The position numbers were made by a program, and so were the translations under genes. Below the pieces are notes generated by a model, which saw only the letters and a list, made by a program, of their open reading frames with translations, ran no database searches and was not told where the DNA came from. Shown here piece after piece: positions 57,600 to 64,000 of a stretch of 64,000 nucleotides of DNA. Source of the stretch: Papilionanthe hookeriana x Papilionanthe teres (taxonomy: Eukaryota > Streptophyta > Magnoliopsida > Asparagales > Orchidaceae); assembly GCA_022702705.1 (NCBI GenBank), contig CM040421.1, forward strand, positions 73,464,121 to 73,528,120. The letters are read 5' to 3'. The number at the start of each line of letters is the position of its first letter. Positions within the stretch are counted from its first letter, which is position 1.

Positions 57600-58780
57600 T
57601 AATGTAAGTAAGGCTTAATTAAGTTAGTTAGGTCTAATTAGATTTAGATATAATTATGGTTTAGAGTTGATAAATCTAATGTAAGTATAGTTTAATTAGA
57701 TTAGCTTGGTCTAATTATGGTTATATCTAATTAGTATTTAGGGTTACTTAAACCTATTGTAAGTAATTTTTAATTATATTTGTTAGGTATAATTAGGGTT
57801 TAACCTAATTATTGTTTAAGATTAATTAAAACTAATGTAATTAAGGTTTAATTAGATTTGCTAGTTCTAATTAAGGTTAGACCTAATTATTTTTTAGGGT
57901 TAATTAAACCTAAAATAAGTAAGGTTTAATTAGATTAATTAGGTCAAATTAGGGTTAGACCTAATTATTGTTTATGGTTAATTAAAGCTAATGTGATTAA
58001 GATTTAATTAGATTTATTAGGTCTAATTAGGGTTAGACCTAATTATTGTATAGGGTTAATTAAACCTAACGTAAGTAAGGTTTAATTAGATTAATTAGGT
58101 CTAATTAGGGTTAGACCTAATTATGGTTTAGGGTTAATTAAACCTAATGTAAGTAAGATTTAATTAGATTAATTAGGTTTAATTAGAATTAGAACTAATT
58201 ATGATTTAGGGTTAATTAAACTTAATGTAAGTAAAGTTTAATTAAATTAATTAGGCTTAGTTAGGGTTATATCTAATTATAGTTTAGGGTAAATTAAACC
58301 TCATGTTCGTAAGGTTTAATTAAATTAATTAGGTCTAATTAGGGTTATACCTAATTATGATTTAATTAAACCTAATGTAAGTAAGGTTTAATTAGATTAA
58401 TTAGATCTAATTAGGGTTAGACCTGATTATTGTTTAGTTTGACTTAAACCTAATTTAATTAAGGTTTAAGAAGAGTAATTAGGCCTAATAGGGATTAGAC
58501 CTAATTAGGGTTTAATTTGTTTAAAACCTAATGTTATTAAGGTTTAAGAATATTAATTAAGACTTAAATATAATGTAATTAAGGTTTAAGAAGGTTAATT
58601 AGGTCTAATAGGGTTAGACATAATTATTGTTTAGTTTGACTTAATCCTAATGTAATTAAGGTTTAAGAAGGTTAACTACGTCTAATAAGGGTTAGACCTA
58701 ATTAGGGTTTAATTTGACTTAATCATAATGTAATTAAGGTTTAAGAAGATTGATTAAGCTTAAATAGGATTTTAAAGGTT
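57600..58780. repeat. 78-bp palindromic satellite in C2
   Basis: Tandem units of about 78 bp (58019 to 58097) with AGGTCTAATTAGGGTTAGACCT-type and GGGTTAATTAAACC-type inverted repeats. It is related in composition and layout to the 75-bp array of C1 (read on the other strand), but unit boundaries are looser. Confidence 0.8.
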
Positions 58781-60247
58781 TATGTCATGTTAAAACATAA
58801 CTTAACTAGAACTTAGGAATTCATCTTAGGTTTAAAGTGATTTAAACCTAGGTATTAGGATTTAGTTATTCTTAATTATCCTTTTTTTTACAAAGTATAG
58901 AAATTTTAGGGTTTAAAATGTAATTTTCCAATTTTACAATTTTTACCCTAAATGGCTAAAATGTCATTTCAAATTTTCCAAAAGTTAGAAATTGTCATTT
59001 TGGGGTTCAAAATCATTACCCTAAAGTTTCTAACCATTTTTATTATTTTTTTAATCTCCATTTTTTTATTTTTATAATTATTTTTGAAAATAATTACAAA
59101 ATTTGATGAAAATAGGTGAGTTTGATTTCAGAGATTTTTCCTAGCCTTAAAAAATCGGAGAATATTTATAGAGTCGAGAAGAGTGATCCCTGAAAATTCA
59201 GGATTCTTAGAGTTAAACTTAATTTTTAATAGTTAAATTACTTCAGAGAGTACTTAATTAATTAAAATAAATTATAATTCATCAATTTCTGATTTCATTT
59301 TCATAAGTTTCTTCTCATTTTCTGAATCCAGGGATATTTTTGTCATATTTTTATGATTTTTCTATGCAAAGATATGTGTTTTTAAAGTTTTTATATATTT
59401 TCTATATTTTTTTAAACCTTACTTGAAGGATTATCCACACAAGTGCTCACTGGATCCTTGGATTTGTCAAAGCAACATGCGGCGTCGTTTGATTGGTGGG
59501 GGTTTACATGCAGCAGCTGGCGTGGCCCGCTGTTATATCTGTTTCATATGGACGAATCCGCTGTTTGGCTAGATCACAGCCGTTTATTTCCAATACACAT
59601 AAATGAATAACATCCAACCATCTCCCCCAGTCTGGTATAACCCGTAAATCATTTATTTTAAAACCTAATATCTCTGTGAAATCTTAATGGATTTTAATGA
59701 AATTTATTCCTAAAGCTTCATCTCAAAGAGACATCACATCTATACGGTGATGTAGGTGTTTTGAAATAGTCTTCTTCGTAAATGTCCAGACCCGAGCAAA
59801 ATTTAGGTTTAATTGTCCATACCTGGTCTTGATGAGGTGAAGCCTCAATCAAGCTTAATAGGACAATTGTCAGGCCCTCGCGAAGCTCCTCCTAAGATCA
59901 ATTTGGAGGGAAATCAGACTGAGCTATATCCAAGCTAAAATGCCCTCACAGTTTGGTCTTGAGATGGGTTAGAGCTTGCGGGAAGAGCCAATTTTGATTG
60001 AGAACTTCCTCGTGAAGCTCAATGATGGTATTATAGTGGTTATTTGAAGTTTAGAAAAGTTTTGTGTCAACCCAAAAATCTGTCCTGTTTTTAGGACAAG
60101 GAATTGGAGCAGCTCAATGGATTTCAGAAGCTAAAACTAAGGGGAATTAACTCCTGAGGGTTTGGGGAACACTTTTTGCCTTGGGTGTTTCAGGGTTTGG
60201 GTAGTGTATGCTCTTATCTCTTCTCCATGGGAGCTCTTGGGTTAGCC

Positions 60248-60255
60248 TATTTATA
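60248..60255 (-). promoter_or_regulatory. Candidate TATA box of C2
   Basis: The minus strand reads GCCTATAAATAGGC, a perfect palindrome, about 1.6 kb into the LTR. The matching element in C1 is at 39970. The donor-like CAG|GTATGG follows at 59822/59821. Confidence 0.6.
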
Positions 60256-61019
60256 GGCATGAAGAAGCCATGGATAAGCTTTGAATTGCTTGGGGAAGAA
60301 GTTAAGCAGCATCATGATGGCTGGAGATAAGATTTTATCTTGAAGATAGTCATGGTTGAGATTCCCTAAGTCTTCCATGAAGAACTCTCATTAAGGCAGG
60401 AATTTGGTGATAGCTTTGGCTGCCTTCCATTGGGGAGAAGATGAGGTGGAGAAGGGCCCATGGATGAGTTGGCTGAACACATCCACCTCATCTCAAAACA
60501 CAGGATAAAGATTTGCAAAAGAAATGGCACCTTGCATTCCTTCATAATAGCCTTCATGATGAGTTCAATTATGGTAAGGAGAGTGACTTGAGTAAAGCTT
60601 TCCTTCCATTGGAAGGGGAGTGAGGTGAATTATCCTCCCTTACACCTAAAATATCAAGTCATCCAAAGGTTTGGTGATGGACTGACACCTTTTCTTCTCT
60701 CATGATAACCCATTGATTTAAATCAAAATAGTGGCTTAGTTTGTTTAATGGGTTTTCCATGTGTCTTGGATGTGTTATGATAGGTCTCATGGGTCATGGG
60801 TGATCCATTGACAATTCTCTCTAGGTTAAATTCAAGTTTAAAAGTCACACATAAGTTTAAATGTCATGTATGATGTCATTAATTTAATTATAATTTAGGG
60901 TTATTTGATCATAACTTCATTTTAAATTAATTAGGTAATTAATTAAAAATATGAAATTATATCATAAACCCATGGATTGGTCAAATTGAGTTTGGGACCA
61001 TTTGACCAATTCTAATCCA

Positions 61020-61690
61020 TTTGGTCCATGGTTGACGTTTTGACCAAGTTTGACCAAAATTGACTAGTTGACCAAGGTTTGACTAATGTAGGTCCCAAGG
61101 TTGACTATTATGACACATTTGACCTTGTCATGGTTGAGTGAGTCATGGGGGGCATTGGATAGCTTAGTTTAATCAAATGGTTAGGTTTGACTGATTTTAG
61201 TGTTTGGCTTGACCAAATGGTCATGTTTGACCATTTTGGTGCCTTTGGTTGATCAAGAGATCATGTTTGACCAGTCGGTGTCTGGGTTGACCAAATGGTC
61301 CATGTGGTGGTCTTTTCGGTCCATTTGATCATTTTAACCAAAGTCTGACCAATTAGGTTTATGGTTGACCATATGGTCCATATGGTGGTCATTGGGTTCA
61401 AAATTGACCATTTTGACCAAAGTTTGACCAATTAGGTTTATGGTTGACCATATGGTCCATGCGGTGGTCATTGGGTCCAAAATTGACCCTATTGACCAAA
61501 GTTTGACCAAATGGGTTTATGGTTGAACAAATGGTGCAAGTGGTGGTCATTAGGTCCAAAATTGACCATTTTGACCAAACTTTTACCAATTAGGTCTATG
61601 GTTAAACAAATGGTCCATATGATGACCTTTGGGTCAAGGGTTGACCAAATGGTCCATGTGGTGACCATTGGGTTTGTCAATGCTCATCTG
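61020..61690 (-). promoter_or_regulatory. TTGAC (W-box-like) cluster of C2
   Basis: Seven TTGAC[CT] cores lie on the plus strand between 61040 and 61125. They are followed by a 79-bp tandem array (phase points 61351, 61430, 61509) rich in TTGACCA and TGGTCCA, with GACCATATGGTC palindromes. It occupies the first kilobase of the LTR, upstream of its TATA box, as in C1. Confidence 0.45.
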
Positions 61691-61848
61691 ATCATTTTGG
61701 GATGCCATCATGGTTTGACCCCAAAAAGAGTGTATTGGGGTCAATCTAATTTTAGGGTTTTAAAGAACCCTAGATGAGTTCAAAGGGGTCTAGGGATGGT
61801 TCAAGACAAGTCTTGCCTGTGGGTGTTAAAAGTGAGGTCAACACCCAG

Positions 61849-63429
61849 TAAGAGAAAATCCACTAAACTTTTAGATTATAATTAGATCAGCGGATATAGA
61901 GTGAATCACAGTAACTTGGTCGACAATTTTTACTGGGTTGAGAGGGCCTATGGTACTCACATACAGAAGACTCGACAAAGGAAATGATTGTCTTATGGGG
62001 GGTTAAATCAATAGTTAGGTTGGAGAAATCTAGATAGGTAGAGAAGGCTTAGTCAAGGCTCCATGGGTCCATCCTCCTAGAATTTTGAGACATTAAATCA
62101 ACTAAGACGTGAAAATAGTCGACCCAACCTAGCTATTGATCACTTCATCAACAACCCATGTGTTAAAATCTAGTGTTACTAATTAATCTTTAATTAAATT
62201 GATTTGTGAAAATTTTTTATATTCACTAAGTAATATAGAAGATGCTTCATCATTGATTACCTTTCAAATGATATTTTATAAATTTTATGTTTTCTATATT
62301 TTTTTTCTATATAGTTTGACTTGTGAGGCTTTTAGAAAATGACATAATTATCAAATTCATATCATTTAGATTCATATAAGAATTTCTATAATTAATGCAA
62401 AGCCTATATGATCTTAATGCATACATTCTGTGATTCTAGCAAAAGCCTATATAACCTTAATGCTTACCTTTCGTATAATTATAATGAAATTGCTTTAAAA
62501 TCAAAAATTACTTTTTATTACTAACCATATATCTTTGTATTTTTTTTATTTTTATGCACTTGCTCAAATCATCAAATTATTTTTCTAAATTCATTATAGT
62601 AGTCAAATTCCAACTTATTGAACTTAGGCTGAAATGTCGGATTACATTCTAAGGCGGACTATTAAATTCCCTAGCTTAGCTATTTTGCCAAGCATATGAG
62701 CTTAGCTGCTAAGTAGCAACTGCTGAGTAAGAAACATTAGTCTGCCTATTACGATCAACTAACATAATGCTAAAGGGACTATATTTAACTCAATAATAAA
62801 ATGATTAGCTTAGTCAAGGAAGAAAATTGGTTCAAATGTTGAATTGATCGGTGTCTGATTATCGCAGAGGCTAAGTAGGTCAGCAAAGATGTGACCCAAT
62901 GAGTTCTTGGAGAATATATGCCAAGATATAGCTCAACTAGATATAGTATTAATTATAGTGTCAAATTCAAAATATGTCAAAAAGGGATAATTAAGATATC
63001 CATTAAGATATGTATGTGATGTGTATTTATGTGATATTATATGTAAGAACCCACTATAAATAGGGGATAATTCATATAACAAAGGATCGATAGCTAAAAA
63101 TGAGACCACAAAGAATTGTTCTATCCTAAGAAAAATAACATCTCCCCATCTCTTCTAGTTCACTTTCCCTTCTTCCTAACTCCTTCCTTGAGGTGTGAAT
63201 CCACTAAAAAATAAAGATCTAACATCCTAAAACATGCAATGAGTGTGCTATAACCAAGTAGAGGAGGAACCCATGGAGCAAACCGGAGCAACATAGAGGT
63301 AACTGTTCCACCTAAAAATAACATGTTTTTAGTGCATATTTTATAAGAAGTTTTTTATATATTTTTGATGATATTGCTCTTTTAAAGAAGGTATTTTGTA
63401 TGTTTTTGGTTTCAGGTACTTGGAATAGA
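61849..63429. other. Host flank or unidentified element, TATA-like box
   Basis: The sequence continues the host flank from 4310 after removal of the nest. I recognise no gene. CTATAAATAGGG at 63054-63065 (plus), followed by a C/T-rich stretch (63140-63190), looks like a core promoter. It could belong to an unidentified LTR ending before 63430, but no terminal repeats or PBS could be assigned. Confidence 0.35.
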
Positions 63430-64000
63430 TGTCGGCATATTTTTTAGGTTGGGTGTATTGTATTTTGAAAAGGGGTCGCCTACAGAAATTGTCGGCGAAT
63501 TTTTAATTTAATTTAAATAAATAATTTGAAAAGTAGTATTTGATTTTAAAAATAATTTTTAAATTTGAAGATTTTAAGATATGAAATAAAGCCGATCTCA
63601 CATCCCAAATAGTTTATATAAACGAGCACCGCACCACAAACCGTGTATCTATCCCTAAGGATAGACACACTCGCTGACGATGGGGCTCGATTAAATAAAC
63701 TAAAAGATTTGTGACATCCGTTTGGTCCGCGAACCAATTTTATAAGCCGACAAAATTCCCTCGCTTAATATGAAAGCATTAAACAGTGGTTTATATTACC
63801 CGGGTTCTTTAAAATTCCCTATAAGGGCAAGCCCCTATAGTTAATTACATCTTAAGTGACGGGAATCCCCTAAGAAAACTCTCGATAATAATCAATAATT
63901 CTGCTCTCAAGAATTTCAAAGTTTAAGTTTTCAAGGGATTGAATTTTGGAATTTCAATAGGGAATGGATCAAGTTTGGAACATTTTGTTTTGGGAATCCA
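63430..64000 (-). repeat. Start of a further A-family LTR (copy D)
   Basis: The plus strand starts TGTCGGCATA and aligns with 18043, 38350 and 5306 onward, including TTTATATAAA and the stem-loop 63819-63840. The left flank (TTGGAATAGA) is not a PBS, so this is the 3' end of a minus-strand 3' LTR or a solo LTR. It runs off the window. Confidence 0.85.

Larger units (their letters stand above)
52825..61843 (-). mobile_element. C-type solo LTR, 5' and middle piece (second half of C2)
   Basis: This is the remainder of the LTR begun at 4316, resuming after element A and its TSD. On the minus strand it starts TGTTGACCTC at 61843. The flanking CCCAG (61844-61848) matches CCTAG at 4311-4315 with one change. 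It contains a TTGAC-rich 79-bp array (about 61190-61680), TATA (60248-60255), donor-like site (59822), GC island (about 59470-59640), 78-bp satellite (about 57600-58780) and a 39-40-bp satellite (about 52990-57530) into which the LINE is inserted. It has no coding capacity of its own. It is clearly diverged from C1. Confidence 0.8.

Overview
The window is repeat-dominated nuclear DNA of a seed plant with a large genome. It is AT-rich, holds no recognisable single-copy host gene, no tRNA/rRNA and no CRISPR, and almost all of it is a nest of retrotransposons. The species cannot be told from the sequence.

The layout can be dated by target-site duplications (TSDs). Host flank is 1-4315 and 61849-63429. 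Into it went a minus-strand 'C-type' long LTR, now solo, in two pieces (4316-5305 and 52825-61843, TSD CCTAG/CCCAG). That LTR was then hit by an RTE-clade LINE (53977-57145, 15-bp TSD, plus strand) and by element A, a giant minus-strand Ty3/gypsy retrotransposon of the Tat/Ogre type (5306-52819, TSD ATATC on both sides). Element A was itself hit by a second member of its family, element B (18043 to about 30998, mostly 3' half), and by another C-type solo LTR in the opposite orientation (C1, 38762-45938, TSD GTTCC). A further A-type LTR starts at 63430 and runs off the window. Without the nested insertions element A is about 27 kb, with LTRs of about 6.5-7.3 kb.

Element A, read on the minus strand, has: 5' LTR, PBS (38344-38327), leader, ORF1, gag, protease, reverse transcriptase, RNase H, a second (plant/archaeal-type) RNase H, integrase, a 3' ORF, a 3' UTR full of tandem repeats, PPT and 3' LTR. 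Dual RNase H, an ORF upstream of gag and a satellite-bearing 3' UTR are known marks of the Tat/Ogre lineage.

The most remarkable part is the 3' ORF of about 495 codons, present in both A (14547-16034) and B (27812-29315). Its C-terminal part is an AlkB-family 2-oxoglutarate/Fe(II) dioxygenase domain closest, by eye, to plant ALKBH9/ALKBH10 RNA m6A demethylases, with all catalytic residues in place. Its N-terminal part resembles ORF1 upstream of gag. The two copies are broken at different places, so the family ancestor had it intact. A retrotransposon carrying its own putative RNA demethylase is the main finding.

The LTRs also carry structure: a covarying stem-loop with a CUUG loop, paired dyads, a TATA box followed about 0.3-0.4 kb later by a conserved splice-donor-like AG|GTATG, palindromic 75-78-bp satellites, and an 18-nt complementarity between leader and PPT. 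All coding regions are broken by stops or frameshifts, so these copies are dead.
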